A stretch of DNA of 56,832 nucleotides. Source: a virus. A program made the translations under genes and the position numbers. Position 1 is the stretch's first letter. The number at the start of each line of letters is the position of its first letter. Positions 1 through 9,069 of the stretch are shown here, piece after piece. The notes under the pieces were generated by a model. The model searched no databases, was not told the DNA's origin, and worked only from the letters and a program-made list of their open reading frames with translations. The DNA lies in the IMG/VR virus record IMGVR_UViG_3300020152_000004, positions 1 through 56,832 of that record; one strand, given 5' to 3'.

Positions 1-127
1 CGCGCTGCAGCTGGCAACGGAAGGACTCTCGGCCGCTGAAGTCCGAGCGCTGGTGACGAAGCGAGCGGTCAACCGAGAACTCGCTGAAAGTCAGGAGCGA
101 GAGAAGGACCGCCTCAAAGACCTGGCC
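1..127. repeat. Terminal direct repeat, left copy (circular contig overlap)
   Basis: Identical base for base to 56706-56832. The exact 127-base length is a common assembler k-mer size, and the tape-measure reading frame is unbroken across the join. It is best read as the overlap of a circular assembly, not as biological terminal repeats. Confidence 0.93.
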
Positions 128-688
128 GAGGCTCGAGCGAAGGCACTCGCAGAGGAGCTCGATGCGCGGGATCGGTTGATGAAGGCGAAGGAGCAGGAGA
201 TCCAGTCCGTCGCAGACAGCATGGCCGGCGCATCGGGCGATGCTTTTACTGACTGGATCTCGGGCACCGAAACACTCGCGCGGTCGTTCACGCGGATGGT
301 CAACTCAATGATCAGGGATATCGTTCGGCTCGCGGCGCAAAAAGCCTTCGTGGATCCGCTTGCGGCCGCGCTGGGCGATATCCTGAAGACAGGAATCGGT
401 ATGCTCGCGCCGAATGCCGGCGGGGGTGGATTTATCCCCGGAGGCGTGCGTGTCGACGGCGGCGGTGGGCTGGCCCTTATGGGCGCCCCGTCATCAGCGC
501 TATCCGGTGTCCGCGCTTCGAGCGGGACGACCGTTCACGTCCACCAGACAATTCCGATCAGTGTGCAGTCTCTCGACGCGCTTACTGCCTATGACCTCAT
601 CTTGGCAAACCAAGGCGCAGTCGCTGAGGCGATGATCAGCGCCGCACACAGCTCCGCCGCGGTCAGGGCCGCGCTTCGCGATGGCTGA
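1..688 (+). CDS. Tail tape-measure protein, C-terminal part
   Basis: C-terminal part of the tape-measure protein, which sets tail length and lies in the tail lumen. Base 1 is the third base of a codon. Joined through the circular overlap to the gene starting at 54574, it gives one 939-residue protein (2132 + 688 nt). This part starts with a charged alpha-helical region, continues into a segment like the lambda gpH C-terminus (TDWISGTETLARSFTRMVNS, then an LAAQKAFVDPL block) and ends in a Gly-rich and Ala-rich tail. A Met codon at 53 is internal and should not be taken as the start. The stop overlaps the next gene by 8 nt. Confidence 0.9.
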   Translation, partial: ALQLATEGLSAAEVRALVTKRAVNRELAESQEREKDRLKDLAEARAKALAEELDARDRLMKAKEQEIQSVADSMAGASGDAFTDWISGTETLARSFTRMVNSMIRDIVRLAAQKAFVDPLAAALGDILKTGIGMLAPNAGGGGFIPGGVRVDGGGGLALMGAPSSALSGVRASSGTTVHVHQTIPISVQSLDALTAYDLILANQGAVAEAMISAAHSSAAVRAALRDG

Positions 689-1298
689 CTTCCCCCGCAC
701 CATCAAGCCGGCGCAGGTGTCGCCCTTCCGCGTGTCGACTGGGCTGGTCTCACCCGGGGTGACAGGCAAGGATCAACTTCGGGCCGTTGTAGCGATGGGC
801 CGCGAGTGGGATGAGATCTATTCCAACCTGAGAGTGGGCACGCCGGACGTCGACGCCCTGATGGCCACGCTTGAGGACGCGTACAACCAGATGACAGCGT
901 TCACGATCCGGCACCTGATGTCGCCAGGGTCCGGCCGGCCACGTCATGGCGTCGGCGGAGGCACGCCGGTGGTGAACGGTGCAGGTCAAACTGGTTCCAC
1001 CCTGATGACCGACGGGTGGACGCCCAGCGTAGCGAACTCCGTCGTGAAGGGCGACGTCTTCAAGATTGCCAACGTATCTCCTCTCTTCCGTGTGATGGAG
1101 ACCGCTGCGAGCGATGCATCCGGCAACCTCGCGCTGAAGCTGTCACCACCCATTCCCGCCGGCATGAGCCCGGGCGACGGTGCAGCGCTGGATCTGGAAA
1201 CGACGCTCAACGCGTACATCACGTCGCTCGTGCTGCCGCCGGCTATACCGGGCCGGCTCGTCGACGGGATCCGCGTGACTTGGAAGGAGCTCATCTGA
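681..1298 (+). CDS. Minor tail protein (unrecognised family)
   Basis: 205 residues starting inside the end of the tape-measure gene, the usual translational coupling in this tail region. The slot right after the tape measure, before a DUF2163-like gene, matches the lambda gpM-type distal tail position. A Gly/Thr-rich middle (about 90-115) is followed by a segment VVKGDVFKIANVSPLF that resembles beta-rich tail proteins. No catalytic motif or membrane helix is visible. The assignment rests on position and general composition. Confidence 0.6.
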   Translation: MADFPRTIKPAQVSPFRVSTGLVSPGVTGKDQLRAVVAMGREWDEIYSNLRVGTPDVDALMATLEDAYNQMTAFTIRHLMSPGSGRPRHGVGGGTPVVNGAGQTGSTLMTDGWTPSVANSVVKGDVFKIANVSPLFRVMETAASDASGNLALKLSPPIPAGMSPGDGAALDLETTLNAYITSLVLPPAIPGRLVDGIRVTWKELI

Positions 1299-1299
1299 C

Positions 1300-1947
1300 A
1301 TGAGGGCTCTTTCCGCGGGTATGCAGACCGCTGTCGCTGCGCAGCGCGGCACGATTCTGTATTTCCTGCAGATCAGCTCGTCCGGTGGAGAGACTTACCT
1401 CTCGACCGCTCCCGTTGATATCGATTGGAACAGCCTGACATGGCAGGGGGTGGGAGGTCACCTCGTATTCGGAGCGATCGACGAGACTCCGGACACCGAT
1501 GGCCAGGGCGTCGATCTCGCGCTCTCGGGAGTGGATCAGTCCATCATCGGCCTGCTGCTTACGAACAACGTCCGCGGTCGGCCAATCCGGATCTGGCTCG
1601 CCCACCTGGATGACGGCGACGTGATCGACACTCCCGAGATGATCTTCCGGGGCCATCAGCTCGCGGACTATTCAATTCGCGAACGTAGAGCGCGCGAGGG
1701 TGGCGGCGTCGAAGTGAAGACCCGCGTCGAATCGCGACTCGCCGTGCTTCGCTACGCGACTCCCGTGCACACGAATCCCGTCAGCCACAATGACATGCTG
1801 AAGCGCGCAGGGCTCCCGACCGGAGACACGTTCTTTCAGCATGCCCCGAACCTCGCCGGCCGATCTATTCGCTGGGGTCCCGTGCAGATCGGACCGACGA
1901 GTCCGAGCTTGTTTGACCGCCTCCGCAACTTCCGAAACCGCCGATGA
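1300..1947 (+). CDS. Minor tail protein, gpL/DUF2163-like
   Basis: 215 residues; the ATG lies one base after the previous stop. The N-terminus (YFLQISSSGGETYLSTAP, then DIDWNSLTWQGVGG) is typical of phage minor tail proteins that recognise a substrate-like beta sandwich. The segment VDLALSGVDQSIIGLLLTN, followed by a region on altered surface values (RIWLAHLDDGD), fits the DUF2163/gpL-type family placed between tape measure and NlpC-like gene. It probably forms part of the distal tail hub. Its stop overlaps the next ATG by 4 nt. Confidence 0.65.
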   Translation: MRALSAGMQTAVAAQRGTILYFLQISSSGGETYLSTAPVDIDWNSLTWQGVGGHLVFGAIDETPDTDGQGVDLALSGVDQSIIGLLLTNNVRGRPIRIWLAHLDDGDVIDTPEMIFRGHQLADYSIRERRAREGGGVEVKTRVESRLAVLRYATPVHTNPVSHNDMLKRAGLPTGDTFFQHAPNLAGRSIRWGPVQIGPTSPSLFDRLRNFRNRR

Positions 1948-2363
1948 AGCGCGTCCGGAACTGGGACATTCGTCTGCACGAATGGGCGGAGTCAGTGCGC
2001 GGTCGACCGTACGAGTGGGGCGCAACGGACTGCGGAACGCTCGTGCGGGAGGCATTCTGCGTCATGTACGGTGAGGACATCGCAGCCGACGTGGAACCCT
2101 ACACGACACAGCGCGGCGCCGCGCGCGTTCACGCGGAGACTGGCGGAGTCGAATTCATCCTCCGACTGCTCGGGGCAACGGACATCGCGCCGGCGTTCGC
2201 CCAGAGCGGGGACATCTGGATCGACGAGGACGGTGACGGCTTCCCCGCAGCTGGCGTCGTCATTGGCCGGGACGTGATCTGGGCGACCCTCGAGGATGGA
2301 GTCGTGCGCGCCCCGAAGCGAATGCGTACGGGCGGTGTCCTGCTGCGGGTGCCTCATGGGTAA
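1944..2363 (+). CDS. NlpC/P60-like (DUF6950-type) tail assembly protein
   Basis: 139 residues with the pattern RPYEWGATDCGTLVREAF near residues 20-38. This is the nucleophile-Cys segment of NlpC/P60-like peptidases in tail-tip proteins, with Cys at about residue 30. A later Gly-Asp-Ile-Trp and Gly-Val-Val-Ile stretch could supply the His-containing strand, but the catalytic His is not obvious. In lambda the matching slot is gpK. It may be a cell-wall peptidase or an inactive structural relative. It starts 4 nt inside the previous gene. Confidence 0.65.
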   Translation: MKRVRNWDIRLHEWAESVRGRPYEWGATDCGTLVREAFCVMYGEDIAADVEPYTTQRGAARVHAETGGVEFILRLLGATDIAPAFAQSGDIWIDEDGDGFPAAGVVIGRDVIWATLEDGVVRAPKRMRTGGVLLRVPHG

Positions 2364-5300
2364 GCGGAACGCGATCCAGATCGGTCTTGGAGCGATCCTG
2401 ATCGCCGGGACGATCCTGTCAGGTGGCGCGCTTTCCCCTACACTCGCCCTATACGTGAAGGGCGCTGCAGCGTCCCTTATCGTCGGCGGGATTACCGGTG
2501 CACTGGCGGCCACGCATCACAACCGCCTTCAGAGCACGATCTCGCCGATGTCCCCTTTGCCGGTGATCTACGGTGAGGCGCGGACGGCCGTTACATGGGT
2601 AGAGGTTCGGAAGCACCCCTCGGATAAGGACATCATCTACCTGGTCGGCGCGTTTGCGCTCGGACCGGTAGCGGACGTCTCAGCGATCTACTTCGACGAC
2701 AACGTTCTGGCCAACAATCCGGACACCACAGGTGCGCAAGTAAACACGAACATCGTCGGGAAGTTCGACGAGCATGTGAAGTACGCGATTCATTTGGGGA
2801 GTCACGCTCAGGCCGTCAATGCGGAGCTGACGGGACAGTTTCCGACCGCATGGCCATCGACTTCGAAAGGCGCCGGCGTCGGATACATTCTCCTCTGGCT
2901 CAAATACGAGGAGGAGCTATTCCCAGCAGGGTTTCCCAACGTCACGCTGAAAGTGCAGGGTCGAACGTTATACGACCCACGTGACAGCACCACCGCATAT
3001 TCAACGAATCCGGCTCTCTGCATCCGTGACTATCTCGTTAACCCGAACTACGGCTGCGGGCTGGACGCGAGCGAGCTCGATGACGAGTCGATCGAGGACG
3101 CGGCCAACTATTGCGATGAGACGGTGGACACGACTGCGTACAACGGCCCCCGCTTCACGGCGAATGGGATCCTCGACACGTCGCAGAGCAGGTCACAGAA
3201 CCTGGCGGCGCTTCTCACGGCATGCCGCGGAGAGATCGTCTTTCAGAGCGGCAAGCTCCGGCTGATCGTTCGGCAGGTGGAGACACCGTCGGCATTCGAG
3301 CTCACGGAGCACAACATCACGGGTGAATGGGAGCTCGTGCGGAGCGGCTCGAGCGTTCCGAACTCCGTGACGGTGGCATTCGTGGATCCGGCGATGCAGG
3401 ACCAGGTCCGTGAGGTGACGTGGCCGGAGGCTGGCGCCACGAACGGCTTCCTCGAGGCAGACAACGGTATCCCGCAGAACGTGCGTATCGATCTTCCATT
3501 CACGCAGAACGCATACATGGCGAAGCAGATCGCCATGGTGGCGCTGCGGGAGGCTCGGCTGGACCTGACCGTGTCGTGCACGGTTCACGAAGAGGGATTG
3601 AAGCTCCAAGCCGGTGAGGTGGTGAACGTCACTCACTCGACCCCGGGCTTCACCGCAAAGCCGTTCCGCGTGCACGGCATGAGCATTCGGCCAAATGCCA
3701 CAGTGCGGCCGATCCTGCGTGAGTATGACGCCTCCGCGTACGAGCTCGACGAACAGGACACAGAGGACGTTCCGCCCGGCACCGACCTGCCGGATCCGTT
3801 CACGTGCGCTCCGCCGACAGATGTCATACTGACCAGCGATGAGACGACGGCGCTGCCGACGCAGGACGGTCAGTACGTGCCGCGCATCCTGGTGGCGTGG
3901 ACCGCAGCCGACGAGCCGTTCCTCGACTACTATGAAATCCGGTATCGGCCGACCGCCACGCCGCTCGCAGCATGGACGCCGGCGCCCGGAGCGCGGAAGG
4001 ATGCGACGGCGGCGTATATCAACGGGGTTACCAGCGGCGTCGAGTACGATGTCGAGATCCGAGCTGTGAACACGCTGGGTGTGCCGAGCGACTGGGTGGA
4101 TGCGGGATCGGTAACGGTCGGGACAAACAGCCGGGCCCAGCTGCTGAATGTTCGCACAGTAGTGGACACGATATCGGAGCGCGGCGAGGGGTGGGAGTGG
4201 GGCGAGAGCGTGGACGAGATCTGGATCTGGGACATGCTCCTGGACCACGAGATCACCGAGGACGAATGGCCAGATCCCGATGTGCCAGCCGCACCGACCG
4301 AGATCCTGACCAGAGATCCAATCGCCCCTGCGATGCTCGATGCGGCCGACTTCTCGACGTTCACGATGACGCAAACGCCAACACGCGTCGCCGGCGCCGT
4401 CACGAAGGGCGGCGTCCTGCTCGACCAGGTGGCAGATGACTCCCTCGCACAGAATGAGTTCTTCCGGAAGGTTGTGCCGTTCACCACGGACGGTCAGAAA
4501 GTCGTGCAGTTCGTCGTTGCGGAGGCCGACATCCCGAATGGTGGCAATGTCCAACTATTCGATGTCACCGCAGGTGTTAACCGTCTCTCGCTGACCATCG
4601 CCTTCCTTGGCAGCGGTGCGCTACCCACCGTGGCGACGTCAGGCCTTCCGGGCGCTGCTGTGCTCTCGATCGATGACATCGGCGACGGCGCGGTGCGAGT
4701 TACAGCGCTTGGGGCCACCACACTGCTCGCGGCAAATGTGAATGAGTTCCGCGTGCGGCCGGCGCCGGTCGGTGCCATCGGCGATATGTACGTTGGTGCC
4801 ATGAAGGCGTGGGACGCGGCCGTTATGACCGGTCCCGAACAGCGCCAGTACGTCACCGCGGTCCCGGCCGGCCGCGAGATCCGTTACGTCCAGATCGTAG
4901 CGTACAGCGCGAGCGGTCGAGCGGGCGACGTGCTTCGCATCGAGATTCCCGGGATCGGCCGGTACCCGAAGTTCATCGGCCCGCCGCTCTCTGAAATCAT
5001 CGACACCGATCTAGTAATCCTGCTCTCGATTGCGGATGAGGTCTGTCGATCGCAGAAGGTTGAACGGATCGATGGTGGCGGGACATGGGAAAGCGAGCGT
5101 GACGGGCAGTCGGTTCGATTCAAGGTCCCGGTGCCGGAAGACACGGCATGGCTGCTCCGCCGCACCGCGCGCAGCGATGCGATCGCGAACCTCGACGCCG
5201 ACACGTACGAAACGACCGAGGACTTCCAGCTGGTGAACGGCAACCCTGGTACGCCGGTCTGGGATGAGGACGAGTCGGTTGTCCTGGCGCCAGCGCCCGG

Positions 5301-5622
5301 CTCCAGCGTCGCGACATTGAAGCTCAAGGCGAGTTCGGCGCCCGCGCTTTCGATCGCGCGCGCATATGCCAGATATGCCTTCGGCGACAGCCGGTTCGGG
5401 GCGTTTGAGGAGATCACGTCGTCGCTTTCGCCGGCGCTCACTGCCCCACCCACAGCCGTGACATCCTTCACATTCGACACCGGGTACCCGGCAATGGCGA
5501 AGGAAATCCCCCTGCCGCCCGAAGTGCAGATCGAGGTGGATATAGAGATTGAGGATGGCAGTGGGAATGAGTTGGGCCACCTGACTGTGAAGACCAGCTG
5601 GTACAGGAACGTCAACATATGA
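2356..5622 (+). CDS. Tail tip / host-specificity protein, gpJ-like, with fibronectin III domain
   Basis: 1088 residues from the ATG at 2356, which overlaps the previous gene by 8 nt; an upstream in-frame start at 2296 would overlap too far. The N-terminus has a hydrophobic stretch (about 8-45), followed by SPMSPLPVIYGEARTAVTWV and the central hub region typical of lambda gpJ-like tail tip proteins. Around residues 505-590 a fibronectin type III module is visible (ILVAWTAADEPFLDYYEIRY to YDVEIRAVNTLGVPSDW). The rest is beta-rich and probably reaches toward the receptor. It is likely the central fibre or hub that determines adsorption. Confidence 0.85.
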   Translation: MGKRNAIQIGLGAILIAGTILSGGALSPTLALYVKGAAASLIVGGITGALAATHHNRLQSTISPMSPLPVIYGEARTAVTWVEVRKHPSDKDIIYLVGAFALGPVADVSAIYFDDNVLANNPDTTGAQVNTNIVGKFDEHVKYAIHLGSHAQAVNAELTGQFPTAWPSTSKGAGVGYILLWLKYEEELFPAGFPNVTLKVQGRTLYDPRDSTTAYSTNPALCIRDYLVNPNYGCGLDASELDDESIEDAANYCDETVDTTAYNGPRFTANGILDTSQSRSQNLAALLTACRGEIVFQSGKLRLIVRQVETPSAFELTEHNITGEWELVRSGSSVPNSVTVAFVDPAMQDQVREVTWPEAGATNGFLEADNGIPQNVRIDLPFTQNAYMAKQIAMVALREARLDLTVSCTVHEEGLKLQAGEVVNVTHSTPGFTAKPFRVHGMSIRPNATVRPILREYDASAYELDEQDTEDVPPGTDLPDPFTCAPPTDVILTSDETTALPTQDGQYVPRILVAWTAADEPFLDYYEIRYRPTATPLAAWTPAPGARKDATAAYINGVTSGVEYDVEIRAVNTLGVPSDWVDAGSVTVGTNSRAQLLNVRTVVDTISERGEGWEWGESVDEIWIWDMLLDHEITEDEWPDPDVPAAPTEILTRDPIAPAMLDAADFSTFTMTQTPTRVAGAVTKGGVLLDQVADDSLAQNEFFRKVVPFTTDGQKVVQFVVAEADIPNGGNVQLFDVTAGVNRLSLTIAFLGSGALPTVATSGLPGAAVLSIDDIGDGAVRVTALGATTLLAANVNEFRVRPAPVGAIGDMYVGAMKAWDAAVMTGPEQRQYVTAVPAGREIRYVQIVAYSASGRAGDVLRIEIPGIGRYPKFIGPPLSEIIDTDLVILLSIADEVCRSQKVERIDGGGTWESERDGQSVRFKVPVPEDTAWLLRRTARSDAIANLDADTYETTEDFQLVNGNPGTPVWDEDESVVLAPAPGSSVATLKLKASSAPALSIARAYARYAFGDSRFGAFEEITSSLSPALTAPPTAVTSFTFDTGYPAMAKEIPLPPEVQIEVDIEIEDGSGNELGHLTVKTSWYRNVNI

Positions 5623-5879
5623 AAATCCGGCGGGGTAGCGTGGTACGTCACACGGGCGAGAAGGAGGGCGGCGGCGAGGCGGCGGTATACACGACCGCTG
5701 AAGGCGCTGCGGACGTCTCCCGACTGGCATGGAGCGTCGTAGACGGCCGGCTGATTCTCGATCCTGCCGGACAGCCCATGGTCCGAAACGCAGCCGGCTT
5801 CACAGTCCTGCAGGAACATGCAACCTATGGCATGCCGGTGCGCACAACCCGTACGGGCGGAAAGATCCTGGTGTACTGA
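5619..5879 (+). CDS. Small hypothetical protein between tip and tailspike
   Basis: 86 residues starting with ATGA overlap on the gpJ-like stop and ending directly before the tailspike ATG. It is basic at the N-terminus and otherwise Gly/Val-rich, with no recognised motif. Small genes in this slot often encode tailspike adaptors or chaperones, but nothing in the sequence proves this. Confidence 0.6.
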   Translation: MKIRRGSVVRHTGEKEGGGEAAVYTTAEGAADVSRLAWSVVDGRLILDPAGQPMVRNAAGFTVLQEHATYGMPVRTTRTGGKILVY

Positions 5880-8033
5880 ATGTTCACCGAAGAGCTGCCA
5901 TACGTCGTAGTCGATGACGGTGGGTCCGGGCTGCACAATGTGCATCATCCGAGTTACGCCGCAGAGGGCGATGGCGTTGCGAACGACCGGACGGCTATAT
6001 CCAGCGCTGACACCGCTGGCGGCGCTCAGCTGCGCGCAGGACGCTCCTATCGCGTGAACTCGGATCTGGCGCTCGCGAACCCGTTCCGGCCGAGCACCGG
6101 GAAACTGAAGCCCGCGGCCGGCGCTACGGTAACGGTCTCTTCGTTTGATGGGCTGCCAGGGCCCGTACAGTGGATCGACCTCTCGCTCGGCGGCGTCGTG
6201 GCCTTCACGCACGGGGCCGTACCCTACGTCCTGCCGCAGTGGTGGGGTGCGAAGGGTGACGGCGCGACCGACTGCACGGCCGCGACACAGGCCGCACTCG
6301 ATGCGCTGGACGTGCTCGGCGGCGGCACGCTGTTCCTGCCACCCGGGACGTATATGATTTCGGACGAGCTGCTGTATGGCTCGAACGTGACGATCGAGGG
6401 CGTCGGCAGCCGGAGCGTGATCAAGATGGCTTCGGGCCTCACCGTCGGGAACCGCATCATGATGGGCCCGGCTGCGTCGGGCGTCGAAGGCGCGCTGCTC
6501 CGGCGTTTCAAGCTCGACCAGAACGGCACGGCGGCCGGTACATGGTCAGGATCGGACCAGTGCCTCTCCGTCAATCGCACGATCGGCTGCGTCGTGGAGC
6601 AGGTGCACTTCGCGGACATCCTCACCATGGCCATCTGGTGCGACTCACCTTCCACGGCCGTGACGGAAGGGCTCGTCGTGCGCGACTGCCGGATCAAGGG
6701 CGGCGACTGGACGTTCGGCGGGATCAGCCTGTTCGGCTTCATGCGCAACATCCTGATCGACGGCAACTGGATCGAGGACTGTACCGACGACTCAATCGCG
6801 ATTCAGGCGGGATCACAGGACTCGAGCTCGCTGTGCTTCAACGTCGTGATCAATGGGAATCGCGTGCGCAATGGGAACCGCCGGATCGATGTGGGCGGCG
6901 GCCTCGCGACCGCGCCGAACGGCATCGTGGTGTGGGGCCTGGCCAGCGGCGCGATCACCGGCAATATCGTTGAGAACGTCGTTTCCTGCGGGATCCGCTG
7001 GGAGGAGTCTGGGGCGCCCGCCGTTGCGGTCGCGGAGAACAGCGAGCTCGCGATCACGGGCAACGTCGTGCGCTATGCGGGCATCACGGCCGACGATACG
7101 ACGGGCGTGCCTGGACACGGCTTCTACGGCTATCACAGCCGGAATGTCACGGTCAGCGGGAACGTAGCGCTCGGCTGCCGCGAGCGGGGCTACGCGCTGA
7201 CCGAGTGCTGGGAGCACACGGTCGCCGGCAATACGTCGAAGGAGAACGGGTACTGCGGGATCGGCGCCGACGACGGCTATGATCAGGTGATCGCAAGCAA
7301 CGTCGTCCTGAACAACGGCGTTAGCGGGACAGAGCCGTACGGCATCCTGCTGAACGACGGCGGCGCGATGGGCAGGATCATTGTGAACGGCAACCGCAGC
7401 GGCGACACGCGTAGCAGCGGCAAGACGCAGACACACGGCTACTACGTGGTCGGCGCACCGGCGTACCTGACCGTGACAAGCAACGACTTCGCCGGAAATG
7501 CGACCGCGCCGATGGGCGGCGCGTGGTTCAACCTGCAGTACGTGATCGAGCACAACCAGGACGGTGTGATCCGGTATTCGCGATCGAGCCAGATCCTCGC
7601 GGCGGGCAGTGTGGGCACTGCGAGAAGGGCATCGGGCAGCAGCGCGATCCTGAATGGAAATGCGAGCCGCACAATCACGCACGGCCTGTCCTCGACACCG
7701 GAGCGGATCCGCATCACGCCGGTCGGCAATCCTGGCGCGGTCATGTACGCCCAAAACGTCGACAGCGACAGCTTTGACGTGGCCGTCGCGTCCGCCGTCT
7801 CCGGCGACAAGGCATTTCTATGGGAGGCGGAATATACGCAGACCGGAACGGACGCGTGGACCTTCGCGCACGGGCTGGGCGGCACCCCGACCCGGGTGCG
7901 GATGACATGGCGCGATGATCCCGGCTCGCCGTGGTGGGTGGAAACGGACGCGACTAACATCGAGGTGCACACGGAGCAGCCGCTCCTGGGCAACGCGGAG
8001 ATCAGCTGGGAGGCGTGGTACGACTTCAGCTGA
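5880..8033 (+). CDS. Tailspike with pectate-lyase-type beta-helix
   Basis: 717 residues. After about 115 N-terminal residues that probably attach the spike to the tail, the sequence YVLPQWWGAKGDGATDCTAA begins a classic pectate lyase superfamily domain. It is followed by GGGTLFLPPGTYMIS and many short repeats of the form I-x-G-N-x-V (for example ITGNIVENVVSCGIRW, VTVSGNVALGC), which mark rungs of a right-handed parallel beta-helix up to about residue 560. Two similar beta blocks with HGLSSTPERIRITPVG and HGLGGTPTRVRMTW form the C-terminus. It likely binds or depolymerises host surface polysaccharide. It is the last gene before a terminator. Confidence 0.85.
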   Translation: MFTEELPYVVVDDGGSGLHNVHHPSYAAEGDGVANDRTAISSADTAGGAQLRAGRSYRVNSDLALANPFRPSTGKLKPAAGATVTVSSFDGLPGPVQWIDLSLGGVVAFTHGAVPYVLPQWWGAKGDGATDCTAATQAALDALDVLGGGTLFLPPGTYMISDELLYGSNVTIEGVGSRSVIKMASGLTVGNRIMMGPAASGVEGALLRRFKLDQNGTAAGTWSGSDQCLSVNRTIGCVVEQVHFADILTMAIWCDSPSTAVTEGLVVRDCRIKGGDWTFGGISLFGFMRNILIDGNWIEDCTDDSIAIQAGSQDSSSLCFNVVINGNRVRNGNRRIDVGGGLATAPNGIVVWGLASGAITGNIVENVVSCGIRWEESGAPAVAVAENSELAITGNVVRYAGITADDTTGVPGHGFYGYHSRNVTVSGNVALGCRERGYALTECWEHTVAGNTSKENGYCGIGADDGYDQVIASNVVLNNGVSGTEPYGILLNDGGAMGRIIVNGNRSGDTRSSGKTQTHGYYVVGAPAYLTVTSNDFAGNATAPMGGAWFNLQYVIEHNQDGVIRYSRSSQILAAGSVGTARRASGSSAILNGNASRTITHGLSSTPERIRITPVGNPGAVMYAQNVDSDSFDVAVASAVSGDKAFLWEAEYTQTGTDAWTFAHGLGGTPTRVRMTWRDDPGSPWWVETDATNIEVHTEQPLLGNAEISWEAWYDFS

Positions 8034-8139
8034 CGGGCTGCGACATAAAGAGCATTGAGGCACCGCCCGCCCCGCGGTAGATTATTCCAACAGAACGCCG
8101 CGCCCTGGGCATTCGCCGGGCGGCGGCCGGCTCTTCCGT

Positions 8140-8175
8140 GGGTCACTCGTGCAATGCGCGCGAGTGGCCCTTTTT
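8140..8175 (+). terminator. Intrinsic terminator between tail and lysis modules
   Basis: Ten-pair stem GGGTCACTCG (8140-8149) with CGAGTGGCCC (8161-8170), one G-T wobble, an 11-nt loop and a TTTTT run at 8171-8175. It ends the tail transcript, and the lysis genes start just downstream. Confidence 0.85.
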
Positions 8176-8200
8176 CGTTTACGCTGCGACCGGACAGGCG

Positions 8201-8827
8201 ATGAGCCCTCAGCGACTCTTGCAGCAGGTACGATCGACGGCAACCGCCGAACCCGCGACCCTCGGCGCCGTCGTGACCATGGCGCTCGCGACCGTCGTCA
8301 ATGGTGTGAATGTATTCCTGTTCCTACTCCTGCTCGTCGCATTCATCGCGGACCAGATCTCTGGGATCCTGAAGGCAATCATCGTCACGCCGAAGGGAGC
8401 GAAGTGGTACGATGGCCAGGTCTTCATGCGGGGTGCCGCGAAGAAGGGTCTGATCGTTGTCGCCGTGCTCGTAGCTGCGTCGATGGACATGGCCCTGACG
8501 TACCTGCCGGCCTTCGGTGACCTCAGCCGGGATCTCTCGCCAGTAACGAAGATCGCCCTCGTCTACTTCCTCATCGGGCAATGGACCAGCGCGCTGCGCA
8601 ATGTCGCTGTGGTGAAGGACGCGCGCGCCGGCGTCGAGTTCATGATCCGTCGAATGGACGCGGCGAAACTCGGCCACGAGCCGCCCCTCCGACGCGACTA
8701 CGACGCCGCGGCGCTGAAAGAGGAGCTGACCCTCCCCACGAACGACGGCCGGGCATTCCGGGACGTCGCCGTTCACATCGATCGAAAGCTCGATCCTTCC
8801 GACCCTGAACCCGAGGTGAGTCCATGA
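8201..8827 (+). CDS. Holin (phage lysis/toxin-secretion holin type)
   Basis: 208 residues with three or four hydrophobic segments (about 22-50, 85-105, 118-135). The pattern FIADQISGILKAII followed by a basic turn is characteristic of the phage holin family that includes toxin-secretion holins. A longer in-frame reading from 8138 is rejected because it would be translated through the terminator stem; the ATG at 8201 lies after it. The C-terminus is hydrophilic and cytoplasmic. It overlaps the next gene by 4 nt and precedes the endolysin, so it most likely forms the membrane hole that releases it. Confidence 0.8.
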   Translation: MSPQRLLQQVRSTATAEPATLGAVVTMALATVVNGVNVFLFLLLLVAFIADQISGILKAIIVTPKGAKWYDGQVFMRGAAKKGLIVVAVLVAASMDMALTYLPAFGDLSRDLSPVTKIALVYFLIGQWTSALRNVAVVKDARAGVEFMIRRMDAAKLGHEPPLRRDYDAAALKEELTLPTNDGRAFRDVAVHIDRKLDPSDPEPEVSP

Positions 8828-9069
8828 AGACGGTCCTCTCCAAGTCGGCCGTGAGCAGCAAGACCGTGATCGTCAACGCAGTGGTGATCCTGCTGGCGTG
8901 CGTTACGGCGCTCACGGACGCGAACATCCCGTTCGTCTCCGAACAGCTCCAGAGTGAAACAGCGATCGCGATCCTCGCAGTCGTGAACGTCATCCTTCGC
9001 TTTTTCACGAAGCAGCCCGTAACGGTCACGGGCGGGGAGCCGGTACCTGTGGAGGATAGGCCGCTCTGA
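8824..9069 (+). CDS. Small membrane protein, possible second holin or antiholin
   Basis: 81 residues with two hydrophobic segments (about 15-32 and 45-60), the second ending in RFFTKQP. It lies between holin and endolysin with overlaps on both sides. Size, topology and location fit a class II holin or a holin modulator, but no family motif is clear. Confidence 0.65.
   Translation: MKTVLSKSAVSSKTVIVNAVVILLACVTALTDANIPFVSEQLQSETAIAILAVVNVILRFFTKQPVTVTGGEPVPVEDRPL

Noticed and set aside
3193-4554. 453-residue open frame antisense to the tail-tip gene
   Set aside because: It is opposite a well-supported gpJ-like protein, rich in Arg/His as typical for shadow frames in GC-rich DNA, with no motif or ribosome site.
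4884-6212. 442-residue antisense open frame over the tip/tailspike join
   Set aside because: Composition is typical of antisense shadow and it crosses two clear genes on the other strand.
8138-8200. Longer holin start at 8138
   Set aside because: The extra residues are translated from the terminator stem-loop; the ATG at 8201 lies after it.
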